The notes under the pieces are model-generated. The model was not told the DNA's origin and searched no databases. It saw only the letters and a program-made list of their open reading frames with translations. A DNA stretch of 64,000 nt, from contig NZ_CP197417.1 in the NCBI RefSeq assembly GCF_052161615.1, positions 1,860,001-1,924,000 on the forward strand. The letters are read 5' to 3'. Position 1 is the first letter of the stretch; every line of letters starts with the position of its first letter. Source of the stretch: Aeoliella sp052161615 (GTDB taxonomy: Bacteria > Planctomycetota > Planctomycetia > Pirellulales > Lacipirellulaceae). Positions 27,269 through 35,124 of this stretch are shown in pieces. Made by a program: the position numbers and the translations under genes.

Positions 27269-27331
27269 AGGTCACCCGCAGGGAGATCGAGGGTTGGAAT
27301 GGACCCCGTATTCTACCGCCTTGGTGAACTC

Positions 27332-28180
27332 CTAGCCAGCAGCTTCCGCCTCCGCCGCCTTCTTCCGCACCGCGGCCGCCCGAAGGTTCAGCATCTCCAC
27401 TCCAAGCGAGAACGCCATCGAGAAGTAGATGTAGCCACGTGGCACATGCGAGTGCAGGCCTTCGGCAACTAGCACCACGCCGATCAGAATCAGGAACGCC
27501 AGGGCCAGCATTTTCACGCTGGGGTGGTCGTTCACGAAACGCGAGATCGGGCCGCTGAACGCCATCATTACGGCGATCGCGAGCAGCACCGAGGTGACCA
27601 TGATCGCGAGCGCCACCCAGGGTTGCTTGTAGTCGTCGGGGTTCACCATGCCGACGGCCGTTAGCACGCTGTCGAGCGAGAACACCAGGTCGATCGCCAG
27701 AATCTGCAGCAGCACCGCCATCATCGAGCTCTTTTGCTTCGTGCGGCTTGCATGGCCGTGATCGTCCACGGCGTGGCTGATCTCCCACGTCGCTTTGCCG
27801 ATCAGGAACAATCCACCAAGCAGCAGAATAATGTCCTTCACCGACAACGGTGTCACGCCACTCTCGGCCGCGGCTTCCCCTTCGGCTGGCTCCTCGCCAC
27901 CATGCCCGTGGCCCACATCGGCGGCCCCCGGCACATCGAACGGCAGCGTCACCACAATCACACTATCGAGGGTGATCACCCACGTGATGGCCAGCAGCAG
28001 CACGATCCGCCCCACAGCCGCGAGTGCGAGCCCGATAAAGCGAGCCCGAGCCTGCTTCTCCTTCGGCAGCTTGCCAGCCAGAATCGCGAGAAACACGACG
28101 TTGTCGATGCCCAGCACGATTTCGAGAATCGACAGCGTCGCGAGGGCGGCCAGGCTATTGGCGGTGAAGAGTTCTTCCAT
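27332..28180 (-). CDS. TerC family integral membrane protein
   Basis: The 282-residue protein has about seven membrane helices and the family marks LEIVLGIDNVVFLAIL and, in the second half, IDLVFSLDSVLTAVGM, each with the conserved Asp. TerC-type proteins are implicated in metal (Mn or Ca) export or in protecting secreted metalloproteins. A histidine-rich loop (GHGHGGEE and DDHGHA, residues about 95-155) may bind metal. The start MEELFTANSLAAL matches homologues; the frame extends upstream by 29 residues without resemblance. Confidence 0.9.
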   Translation of the reverse strand: MEELFTANSLAALATLSILEIVLGIDNVVFLAILAGKLPKEKQARARFIGLALAAVGRIVLLLAITWVITLDSVIVVTLPFDVPGAADVGHGHGGEEPAEGEAAAESGVTPLSVKDIILLLGGLFLIGKATWEISHAVDDHGHASRTKQKSSMMAVLLQILAIDLVFSLDSVLTAVGMVNPDDYKQPWVALAIMVTSVLLAIAVMMAFSGPISRFVNDHPSVKMLALAFLILIGVVLVAEGLHSHVPRGYIYFSMAFSLGVEMLNLRAAAVRKKAAEAEAAG

Positions 28181-28227
28181 GATTCCGATGGGCTGAAGGG
28201 AGGCAATGCTGGACGCCAATAGCTTAA

Positions 28228-28683
28228 CTAGGAATACCCGCCGGCGACAACGGCCTCGGGAGTCCAAACTTGAATCTCGTCGAATCGAGCGAAATGGGCG
28301 GAGTTGAACGTAAGCAGCCGCTCCATGCGATGCCGCACCATTGCGGCCACCAATCTCGCGTCATGCGTGGTCTTGCCGCTAATGTCGTACTTCTCGACGA
28401 GCGCGATCCAATGTGGGTAGATCGAACGCTCGTCTTGGCGCATGCGGAATTGGATGAAAGTCTCGATGCTATGTTGCGCCTCACTCTTGGACATCCCGAG
28501 GCCATTTACGGATGTAGGCCTCGTCGCGACTGACCAAAATTCATATGTGTTTTGAGGAACAACATAGAGCGTGTGATCCGCTGCAATTAATGACTCTACC
28601 GCCTCGACTGCCTTATGAAATTGGGAATCCGACTGCCCGTTGGCAATTCTCAAAAGGATATTTGTATCGATCAGTACCCTCAT
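28228..28683 (-). CDS. PIN-domain toxin (VapC-like ribonuclease)
   Basis: The 151-residue protein has the PIN core: D6 in MRVLIDTNILLR, a Glu in the middle (NTYEFWS), an Asp in SGKTTHDARLVAAM and the late F-N-S-A-H-F. These acidic residues bind Mg in VapC-type RNases. It is preceded by an overlapping small gene (four bases), the classic antitoxin-toxin order. The target RNA is not inferable. Confidence 0.85.
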   Translation of the reverse strand: MRVLIDTNILLRIANGQSDSQFHKAVEAVESLIAADHTLYVVPQNTYEFWSVATRPTSVNGLGMSKSEAQHSIETFIQFRMRQDERSIYPHWIALVEKYDISGKTTHDARLVAAMVRHRMERLLTFNSAHFARFDEIQVWTPEAVVAGGYS

Positions 28684-28931
28684 TCGCCACAGCCTTCGTA
28701 CATGGCTTCGCGGCTATCATCCAGATTAGGATTGCGAATCGCAGGGTGGCTATACGCCCAAGCATGGAATCGCTTAATTAATTCCTCAGACGTTAACGGC
28801 TCGCCCGTGGTCAGATCTTCGTCCGCTACGGAATCGTGCGATTGCCGAATGATTGCCTCCGCCACGTATTGCTGTTCCGCCAACGGCAATGCCTGAAAGT
28901 TGGCGATTAGATTCTGAGCTTCTGTGGACAT
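28680..28931 (-). CDS. Antitoxin partner of the PIN toxin
   Basis: The 83-residue protein starts MSTEAQNLIANFQALPLAEQ and ends ...AMYEGCGE. It is acidic and predicted helical, and its stop overlaps the toxin start by four bases, so it is probably co-translated. I do not recognise a DNA-binding motif for certain; the opening resembles antitoxins of the DUF2281/AbrB-unrelated helical kind seen next to PIN proteins. An ATG seven codons upstream at 28952 is an alternative start. Confidence 0.65.
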   Translation of the reverse strand: MSTEAQNLIANFQALPLAEQQYVAEAIIRQSHDSVADEDLTTGEPLTSEELIKRFHAWAYSHPAIRNPNLDDSREAMYEGCGE

Positions 28932-28984
28932 TTTGTGTTTTCCTCCACCCACATTTTACCTCACCGCCCCTCGGCAGTCAGACT

Positions 28985-29686
28985 TTACAGGCCAATCTCC
29001 CCGAAGCTCCCGCAACTAGCGTGCCCATGCCCCGGCTCCACCTCCGCATTTCCAGGCCGCAGGCAAAGACCCGTCTGCATCCCCGCGTCGCGGGCCGCGT
29101 CGAGTTCGGCCACGACGTCACTAAGAAACAGGATCTCTTCGGCGGCGAGGCCCCAGTCTTGGACAATACGGGTGTAACTCTCGGGCTCCCGCTTACCGCC
29201 AATCTGCGTGTCGTAGTGCCCCGAGAACATTGGCAGCAGGTCGCCCGCCGACGAATGGCCGAAGAACAACCGCTGGGCGTGGACACTGCCCGACGAATAA
29301 ATCCGCAGGTCGATCCCCGCGTCCTTCCACTTCCGTAGCGCCACTGGCACGTCGTCGAACACGTGGGCGACCAGCTCGCCCGATTCGAAACCATCCTGCC
29401 AGATCAAACCCTGCAGCTGCTTAAGCCCCGTGGCCTTGATGTCCTGGTCCATCTGCCGGACGATCTCGCGCTCGAACTCGGCACGGTCATGCTCGGCGGC
29501 CGTGTTAGCCGTGTCGAGGGCGACTTGCCTGCGCACGGGGACGAGGGCAGGGGAGTCCCACGCCGCGTCGAGATACTTCGCGAGAGTCTTCCGCGCGAAC
29601 GGAAACATCACGTCGTACACGTACGCCACGGCCGAAGTGGTTCCTTCGACGTCCAGTAGAATGCCCCGGCCCTGGAACTCGATCAC
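28985..29686 (-). CDS. mtnC: Acireductone synthase (enolase-phosphatase E1)
   Basis: This enzyme enolises and dephosphorylates 2,3-diketo-5-methylthiopentyl-1-phosphate in methionine salvage. The HAD motif I is ILLDVEGTTS (D12 and E14), the E1-specific form. YSSGSVHAQRLFFGHS is motif II, GGKREPESYTRI supplies the Lys of motif III, and FLSDVVAELDAARDAGMQ is motif IV. The GTG start at 29684-29686 overlaps the mtnD stop (GTGA), so translation is coupled. Product 233 residues; the open frame to 29794 runs through mtnD sequence and is not used. Confidence 0.93.
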   Translation of the reverse strand: MIEFQGRGILLDVEGTTSAVAYVYDVMFPFARKTLAKYLDAAWDSPALVPVRRQVALDTANTAAEHDRAEFEREIVRQMDQDIKATGLKQLQGLIWQDGFESGELVAHVFDDVPVALRKWKDAGIDLRIYSSGSVHAQRLFFGHSSAGDLLPMFSGHYDTQIGGKREPESYTRIVQDWGLAAEEILFLSDVVAELDAARDAGMQTGLCLRPGNAEVEPGHGHASCGSFGEIGL

Positions 29687-30264
29687 AGCTCGACCACCGG
29701 CTTGGTATGCGATTGAACCTGGATGTAGTTCGCCCCCCAGCACACCGGCGGATGCGCTGCGTGCACCGCGTCCTCGATGTAGTGCGGCGTCCATCCGGTC
29801 GCGTCTTCAAACAACCGGATGCAGCGGATCCGGCGATCGTCACAAAGATGGAACCAGTGCATGGTCCCCGCCGGCACGTTGATCATATCGCCCGAGGTGA
29901 CTTCGACCGAAAACACGGGGCCACCTTCGGGGTGAATCCAAAACACGCCCCGGCCTTCGACCGTGAACCGCACTTCGTCTTCGCTGTGCGTGTGCTCCTT
30001 GTCGAACTTGGCCAGCATCGCGTCGAGGTTCGGCGTCTCCGGTCCGACGTTGATCACGTCGGCGGTCACGTAGCCGCCACGTTCTTTCAGCCGCTCGATC
30101 TCCGGCGCGTACTCGGCCAGGATCTCTTCGCCCGTGGCGTCAGCAGCCAGCCGCCCCGCGACCGGCCAGTTTTCGTACCAGATGCCAAACGGCTGGAGGA
30201 ACTCGGCGATCGCCTGCGGGTCGTCGATTCGCTCGCCCGTCGTGGAGACAGTAATGGTTGCCAT
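29683..30264 (-). CDS. mtnD: Acireductone dioxygenase
   Basis: The cupin enzyme cleaves acireductone with O2; the Fe form gives the methionine keto-acid precursor plus formate. The 193-residue protein has the metal ligands H91, H93 and E97 (HTHSEDE) and H136 (AGTMHWFHL). It opens MATITVSTTGERIDDPQAI. It is placed between mtnB and mtnC, overlapping mtnC by four bases. A further in-frame ATG at 30327 lies beyond a hairpin and is not used. Confidence 0.93.
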   Translation of the reverse strand: MATITVSTTGERIDDPQAIAEFLQPFGIWYENWPVAGRLAADATGEEILAEYAPEIERLKERGGYVTADVINVGPETPNLDAMLAKFDKEHTHSEDEVRFTVEGRGVFWIHPEGGPVFSVEVTSGDMINVPAGTMHWFHLCDDRRIRCIRLFEDATGWTPHYIEDAVHAAHPPVCWGANYIQVQSHTKPVVEL

Positions 30265-30294
30265 AGTGAAATCGTCTATAAGTTTTTCAAATAG

Positions 30295-30316
30295 CCCCGA
30301 CCAAGCCTGGTCGGGG
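30295..30316. repeat. GC-rich hairpin between mtnB and mtnD
   Basis: A nine-base-pair perfect stem, CCCCGACCA with TGGTCGGGG, encloses the loop AGCC in the 78-base gap between mtnB and mtnD. On the minus strand it is followed by CTATTTGAAAAACTT, without a T run adjacent to the stem. It could be an intercistronic REP-like element that tunes mtnD and mtnC relative to mtnB, or a weak terminator. Confidence 0.45.
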
Positions 30317-30342
30317 GAAGTCAGCATTAAGTCTACAAAACT

Positions 30343-31053
30343 TTACGAAGCGAACTCCGTCCGCCCAATGCATTCGAACAGAAATTCAAACACCTCGATG
30401 TGTCGTCGCGCGGCCGCAAGGTTCGGCCCCCAAGTGTAGAGGCCATGCTTGCGAATCAAGAAGCCATGCCGAATAGGTCGTTCGCGGTCGTGCAGTCGTG
30501 TGCGAAGTTCGTCGGCGAGCGCGGCGATGTCCTGCGTGTTCTCGAAGATCGGCACCCACTCTTTCATCTCGTGCGTGACGTTCCCTTCGAGGCCCTTGAG
30601 CATCTCGAAGCCCTCGATCTCGAGGCCTCCTTCGTCGAAGTACCGATCGGACAGCAGGGTGCCCCACACCGAGTGCGTGTGTAGCACTGCACCGACATCG
30701 GGCAGCTCGGCCAGCACCACGTGCAGCAGCGTCTCGGCCGACGGTTTGTTCTCCAGCGGAAAGCTGTCGGCGGGGCGGTCGACGCGGTGGCCTCGTTCGT
30801 CGACGCGGACAAAATCTCGCCGCTCAAGTCGACCTTTGTCCTTACCACTCGCCGTCAGCAGTAGCTCCAGCGGTTCGCGCTCCAGCACCACGCTGTAGTT
30901 GCTACTGGTGCCCAGCGACCAGCCCCGGCCATGCAGCATCCGCCCCGTGTCTCGAAGGTCGTCGATCTGCACGCGGAGTTCCTCGGCCGTAGCCATAAGT
31001 TGCCGCTCGAGCTGAACGGGATCGATGTCGACGGTCGTGGTGCGGCCAGCCAT
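30343..31053 (-). CDS. mtnB: Methylthioribulose-1-phosphate dehydratase
   Basis: A class II aldolase-family zinc enzyme that removes water from methylthioribulose-1-phosphate in methionine salvage. The 236-residue protein shows GWSLGTSSNYSVVL near residue 43, TASGKDKGRL, the catalytic/zinc part AVLHTHSVWGTLLS and the late zinc histidine in IRHGFLIRKHGLYTWG. The order of transcription is mtnB, mtnD, mtnC. The genes for the first steps (mtnA and a kinase or mtnP) are not in the window. The start is the ATG at 31051-31053; the frame opens 20 codons further upstream. Confidence 0.9.
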   Translation of the reverse strand: MAGRTTTVDIDPVQLERQLMATAEELRVQIDDLRDTGRMLHGRGWSLGTSSNYSVVLEREPLELLLTASGKDKGRLERRDFVRVDERGHRVDRPADSFPLENKPSAETLLHVVLAELPDVGAVLHTHSVWGTLLSDRYFDEGGLEIEGFEMLKGLEGNVTHEMKEWVPIFENTQDIAALADELRTRLHDRERPIRHGFLIRKHGLYTWGPNLAAARRHIEVFEFLFECIGRTEFAS

Positions 31054-31300
31054 GGCGGGGGAACAGGGTAGGGGAGGTGAAACGGGGAGCCGCCATCGTG
31101 CGGTTCGCGTCATTATAGCGCGAAACCCGCCAGGTCCATAGCTGCCCTTTGTTGGTGACGGTCCCGTTTCGTTTCACTACTTATATCCCATAGTTCTACC
31201 CGTTTTCTCTGCCAATTGCGGCACGACCACGTTACACTGGGGTTGAAATCTCAGGCGAAATCCAACCTGCCACGCCACCGCCTACCCTGCGAGTTTCTGC

Positions 31301-32878
31301 ATGCCCACCGTGCGAGTTTCGCTAGCTAGCCTCACGCTCGTTTCGTTCGCCATCGCCACGGCGTCTCAAGCGGCCGATCATTTTCTGACCATCGGCGGGG
31401 GTTACGATCCGCACGGCAATCAAGTCTCGCTCGAACGCAACGTCTATTTCTTCCGCCAACTGCTGGCCGAGCAACGAACCGACAACCCGCCGCACGATAT
31501 TTACTTCGCCGATGGCCGCGACCCGCATCGCGATCTTCAATTCCGCGACCCCGATTTCGAGTGCAGCCCCGCGCGACACATCGCCATCGAGCTGTTCGGC
31601 AAACTCGACGACATCGACATCTCTTACCGCAATCACAACGTCGAGGGAGTGCGCGATGCCACGTCGCCAAGGCTGATCCGCAATCGACTCCGCGAGCTCG
31701 GGGACGAACTGGGAAATGACGACCGACTGATTATCTACGCCACCGCCCACGGCGGTTCGGGCGAGGACAACACGCCGTTCAATACTTCGATCTACACTTG
31801 GAACCATCGCCGGTTCACCGCCGCCGAGTTCTCCGAGTGGCTCGACGAGCTCCCCGAGCAAACGCCGGTCGTCATGGTGATGGTGCAGTGCTACGCCGGT
31901 GGCTTTGCGCGGACCATCTTCAACGAGGCCAATCCCAACCAAGGTCTCGCTCGCCAACTTCGCGCGGGGTTCTTTGCACAGGTTCACGATCGCCCCGCCG
32001 CTGGTTGCACGCCCGACGTCAACGAAGAGTCGTATCAGGAGTACAGCTCGTTCTTCTGGGCCGCCATTGCGGGGCACGATCGCGCGGGTAATAAGATTGA
32101 ACTCGTCGACTTCGACGGGGACGGCGAGACCTCGTTCGCCGAAGCCCACGCTTACGCCGTTTGCGAAAGCGAGACGGTCGACATCCCCGTGCGAACCTCC
32201 GACGCGTTCCTCGACTACTACAGCACCGACGGTACCACCGGCGAGTCGGCTTACGACCAGGCTCGCAAGAAGGACGAGCCGCGTCGTCTCCCGCCCGCCG
32301 AACTGGTTCGCGCCGAGGGTCCGTTCCCCAACTTATTGAAGCACGCCGACGCGGTCGATCGCGCCATCGTCCTGGGGCTCGCCGCGAAGCTCGGTCTCGA
32401 TCCCGACGGCGATCTCTCGCAGGTCGCGGCGGCCGTCCAACGAACCGCTCGCGACGCCCAGCGCCTTCGCCGCGATGCGGGCCGCGCCACTTCGCAGTAC
32501 AATCGCGCCCGCGACCGCGTGAAGAACGAAGTCCGCCGCGAATGGCCCGAACTGGCCAACGAAGTTACGCCGACGCTCGCCGCCCTGATGGCCGAGCGGT
32601 CGGACGAGTTCGAAAGCAAAGTAACCCGCATGCCGGGCTACAAAAACATGGAACAGCTCGGCAAGGACCGCGACACGAAGAACGACCTATCGCTGACGGC
32701 CCGCAAAACCGAAGCCCTTGCCCTGCGATTGCAACACACCATCAAACGCATTGTCCTCTCCGCCAACCTCGCGCACATCGCCTCGCCGAAGGTCGTCGAC
32801 CGCTACCAAGAACTCCTAAGCCTAGAATCCGGCACACTGCAACACAGTAAGGCCGCTCCCCCCGAACCACGAACCTAA
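31301..32878 (+). CDS. Secreted caspase-like (clan CD) cysteine peptidase
   Basis: A signal peptide (residues 1-24, ending SQAAD) leads to a C13/caspase-like domain. DRLIIYATAHGGSGED holds His150-Gly151 and TPVVMVMVQCYAGGFA holds Cys197, the dyad with the spacing of the clan CD fold. LVDFDGDGETSFAEAHAY may be a calcium-binding EF-like loop. The C-terminal half (about residues 330-525) is helical and charged. It is probably a periplasmic or surface protease; specificity is unknown. Neighbours give no hint: mtnB is divergent and a sugar isomerase-like gene follows after a repeat-bearing gap. Confidence 0.75.
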   Translation: MPTVRVSLASLTLVSFAIATASQAADHFLTIGGGYDPHGNQVSLERNVYFFRQLLAEQRTDNPPHDIYFADGRDPHRDLQFRDPDFECSPARHIAIELFGKLDDIDISYRNHNVEGVRDATSPRLIRNRLRELGDELGNDDRLIIYATAHGGSGEDNTPFNTSIYTWNHRRFTAAEFSEWLDELPEQTPVVMVMVQCYAGGFARTIFNEANPNQGLARQLRAGFFAQVHDRPAAGCTPDVNEESYQEYSSFFWAAIAGHDRAGNKIELVDFDGDGETSFAEAHAYAVCESETVDIPVRTSDAFLDYYSTDGTTGESAYDQARKKDEPRRLPPAELVRAEGPFPNLLKHADAVDRAIVLGLAAKLGLDPDGDLSQVAAAVQRTARDAQRLRRDAGRATSQYNRARDRVKNEVRREWPELANEVTPTLAALMAERSDEFESKVTRMPGYKNMEQLGKDRDTKNDLSLTARKTEALALRLQHTIKRIVLSANLAHIASPKVVDRYQELLSLESGTLQHSKAAPPEPRT

Positions 32879-32882
32879 CCGT

Positions 32883-32920
32883 CCCCTCTCCCCGACCCGG
32901 GTGAGGGTCTGGGAGAGGGG
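32883..32920. repeat. Dispersed-type palindrome CCCCTCTCCC...GGGAGAGGGG
   Basis: A 10-base perfect inverted repeat (32883-32892 and 32911-32920), four bases after the stop of the caspase-like gene. This sequence type is found as an interspersed extragenic palindrome in many bacteria. It may end transcription but lacks a T run. Confidence 0.55.
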
Positions 32921-33016
32921 GCGTAGCCCCTAGATACTACCTTCGGGTGCCTGGGGACGACCCCAGCCAATCGACCACCTCCAAACCACAGCGAAGCGAA
33001 AGTTGAAGAAACCGGG

Positions 33017-33059
33017 GCTAGCGCCCTGCGGCTAATTCGATCAGCCGCAACGCGCTAGC
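33017..33059. repeat. Imperfect palindrome GCTAGCGCCCTGCGGCT / AGCCGCAACGCGCTAGC
   Basis: Two 17-base arms (33017-33033 and 33043-33059) form a long stem with mismatches in the middle and a nine-base loop. It lies upstream of the sugar-isomerase-like gene in the same gene-free stretch as the CCCCTCTCCC palindrome, and has the form of a REP element. Confidence 0.5.
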
Positions 33060-33118
33060 GTCCGGTTCTTTCGGCGAAACTGAACACCACTAATCCCCAC
33101 TCCCAACTCATAAACACC

Positions 33119-34102
33119 ATGACGAACCTCGATTCACACTCCCTCGACCGCCGCCATTTCGCCAAGCTAGGACTCCTCTCCGGTGCCGCCGCCATAGGGC
33201 TCGGTGCTAATGTTCGTGCTGAAGAGACACCCGCTGCCAAGCCGATCGCGCGACCGAACCCCATCGCCATCTCGACCTATTCCTTCTGGCGATTCCGCGA
33301 CAACCCCACCGATCGCCTCACCATCGAGCAATGCATCGACGAGTCAGCTCGCCTTGGTTTCGACGCGGTCGAGATCCTGCACATGCAGATGTTCGAGGAC
33401 GAATCGCCCAAGCGATTGCAGGAACTCAAGCGCCGGGCGCTCGTGAACGGCGTTGCCCTTTGCGGCTTCTCGACGCACCAAGGTTTCGTCTCGCCCGACG
33501 CCGAAGTGCGGCAGCAAAACATCGACCATACCACCCACTGCATGCAGCTCGCCCACGAGCTCGGCATCCCCACCATGCGCGTCAACACCGGACGCTGGGG
33601 CACTTCGAAGGACTTCGACGAACTGATGGCCAACCGCGGCATCGAGCCAGTCTTGCCGGGCCACACCGAAGAAGAAGGTTTCAAGTGGGTGATCGATAGC
33701 TTCGAAAAGCTCCTTCCCGCCGCCGAGAAGTACGGCGTCCTCTTGGGCCTCGAAAACCACTGGGGCCTCGGTCGCACTGCCGATGGCGTGATGCGGATCG
33801 TCGACGTCATCGATTCGCCTTGGCTGCAAGTCACGATGGACACCGGCAACTTCCTCGAAGACCCCTACGACCAACTCGCCGTGCTCGCGCCGAAGACCGT
33901 GTACGTCCAGGCCAAGACCTACTACGGCGGTGGCGTGTGGTACTCGCTCGACCTCGATTACCCACGCATCATGAAGCTGCTCCGCGACCACGACTACCGT
34001 GGCTACATCTCGCTAGAGTTCGAAGGGACCGCTCCTTGGAAAGAGGCGATCCCCGAAAGCCTCGCGCTGCTCCGCTCGTCCCTCGCGAGTGCCTACGCGT
34101 GA
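33119..34102 (+). CDS. Tat-exported sugar phosphate isomerase/epimerase-like TIM-barrel protein
   Basis: The N-terminus has a twin-arginine signal (LDRRHFAKLGLLSGAAAIGL, residues about 9-28) and an AxA cleavage site near 35. The mature part is a xylose-isomerase-like TIM barrel: ISTYSFWRF, GFDAVEILHMQ, the metal-ligand strand VLLGLENHWG, VTMDTGNF and GYISLEFEGT. The Glu/Asp/His/Glu metal set is plausible. Family members isomerise or epimerise sugars or cyclitols; export suggests a periplasmic oxidised-sugar or polyol substrate. The end overlaps the next gene by four bases (GTGA). Confidence 0.85.
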   Translation: MTNLDSHSLDRRHFAKLGLLSGAAAIGLGANVRAEETPAAKPIARPNPIAISTYSFWRFRDNPTDRLTIEQCIDESARLGFDAVEILHMQMFEDESPKRLQELKRRALVNGVALCGFSTHQGFVSPDAEVRQQNIDHTTHCMQLAHELGIPTMRVNTGRWGTSKDFDELMANRGIEPVLPGHTEEEGFKWVIDSFEKLLPAAEKYGVLLGLENHWGLGRTADGVMRIVDVIDSPWLQVTMDTGNFLEDPYDQLAVLAPKTVYVQAKTYYGGGVWYSLDLDYPRIMKLLRDHDYRGYISLEFEGTAPWKEAIPESLALLRSSLASAYA

Positions 34103-34605
34103 GCCGCTCGAAACTCCCCACCCCATCGGTCGAACAGGTGGCCGAGCTCCCGCTCGGCCACCACGCGACCATTCCCGAGGACTACCTCGACGACATGGGC
34201 CACATGAACGTCATGTGGTACACGTACCTCTACAGCCGTAGTATCCGCACGCTGCTCGAATCACTGGGCCTCGACCACCATTACATCGAGCACCAGCAGT
34301 GCGGCACGTTCGCCCTCGAAAAGCACCTGCGCTACCTGTCCGAAGTCCGCGTCGGCGAGCAGGTCTCCGTCTACACTCGCGTCGTTGGCTGTAATGGCAT
34401 CCGCTTCCACCTCATCCAATTCCTGGTCAACGACACCCGAGGCCGTGTCGCCTCGACCATGGAAACCGTGAGCGCCCACGTCGACCTCCGCGAGCGCCGC
34501 AGCACCCCAATGCCCCCGGCGATTGCAAAAGCCTTCGCCGAGCTAGCTAAAAAACATGAATCACTCGATTGGCCCTCGCCGCTCTGCGGCGTGATGGGGA
34601 TTTAA
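34099..34605 (+). CDS. Acyl-CoA thioesterase-like (hotdog fold) protein
   Basis: The start is the GTG at 34099 overlapping the TGA of the previous gene. The 168-residue protein has the 4HBT hallmark DYLDDMGHMNVMWYTYLYSR (catalytic Asp of the D/NxMGHxN type) and RYLSEVRVGEQVSVYTRVVG. Family members hydrolyse acyl-CoA thioesters; the substrate is unknown. Coupling to a periplasmic sugar protein is unusual and may only reflect overlap. Confidence 0.8.
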   Translation: MSRSKLPTPSVEQVAELPLGHHATIPEDYLDDMGHMNVMWYTYLYSRSIRTLLESLGLDHHYIEHQQCGTFALEKHLRYLSEVRVGEQVSVYTRVVGCNGIRFHLIQFLVNDTRGRVASTMETVSAHVDLRERRSTPMPPAIAKAFAELAKKHESLDWPSPLCGVMGI

Positions 34606-34613
34606 GTTCTCTC

Positions 34614-34721
34614 GTTCCCACGCTCCCGCGTGGGAACGCATGGATGGCCGCTCCGCGGCCCTAGCCCACGAATGACCGCAGAGCGGTCGCCCATTGTGTT
34701 CCCACGCAGGAGCGTGGGAAC
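34614..34721. repeat. REPIN-like element: two inverted 24-base palindromes around two small hairpins
   Basis: The outer units (34614-34637 and 34698-34721) are each a nine-base-pair palindrome of the GTTCCCACG...CGTGGGAAC type. The right copy is the reverse complement of the left with one base changed. Between them lie two hairpins with three-base loops (34646-34660, GGCCGC-TCC-GCGGCC; 34674-34688, GACCGC-AGA-GCGGTC). Two REP units in inverted orientation around a spacer is the structure of a REPIN, mobilised by TnpA-REP (RAYT) proteins in other bacteria. No such gene is in the window. Confidence 0.6.
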
Positions 34722-34794
34722 AAGGTTGAAGAATCTTGTCCCTGAGCAAGCTAACAAATGGCCGAGCGTCGCTCTTGATCACACGTGAACCACA

Positions 34795-34926
34795 TCTCAC
34801 GCAAAGCCGCCAAGACGCAAAGAGTCTGAACCACCGTTCAACTCAAACTATGACGACATGCTATTGGCGCCAATTAGCGAAGATCAGCGGTCTGCTTCTT
34901 CGCGTCATTGCGCCTTTGCGTGAAAA
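34795..34926. repeat. Inverted pair of CACGCAAAG-type dispersed repeats
   Basis: At 34795-34824 the sequence reads TCTCACGCAAAGCCGCCAAG followed by ACGCAAAGAG. At 34901-34926 a degenerate reverse complement (CGTCATTGCGCCTTTGCGTG core) faces it. A further copy in the second orientation is at 35416-35441. This repeat type occurs in non-coding DNA of many unrelated bacteria; its function is unknown. Confidence 0.5.
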
Positions 34927-35054
34927 ACTCTTCCAACTAGACAATGCACCCTAACTTCCTCCGGTCGCTCACGCTCGCCGGCTCGCCTAAACCACCCATT
35001 TCCAGTCCACCCGATACTATTTCCCATAAAATGTCCACGCGTACACATGCGCTA

Positions 35055-35083
35055 TTGACAAGAGCGTGTACATCCGCTACAAT
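35055..35083 (+). promoter_or_regulatory. Near-consensus sigma-70 promoter in a gene-free stretch
   Basis: TTGACA at 35055-35060 and TACAAT at 35078-35083 are separated by exactly 17 bases, a full -35 consensus and five of six matches at -10. The predicted start is near 35090. No credible reading frame follows before the next gene start at 35926. A terminator-like hairpin ends at 35715. Confidence 0.5.
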
Positions 35084-35124
35084 GCACCCTGTCCGTCGTA
35101 CGCGTGGGGCGTGCGGGGGGGGAG

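Noticed and set aside
25463..27472. Open frame of 669 codons on the plus strand opposite uvrB
   Set aside because: It is the antisense of a certain uvrB gene, has no family resemblance, and its length follows from the codon bias of the real gene.
31216..31238. TTGCGG and TACACT upstream of the caspase-like gene as a promoter
   Set aside because: Only 11 bases separate the two hexamers, too short for sigma-70.
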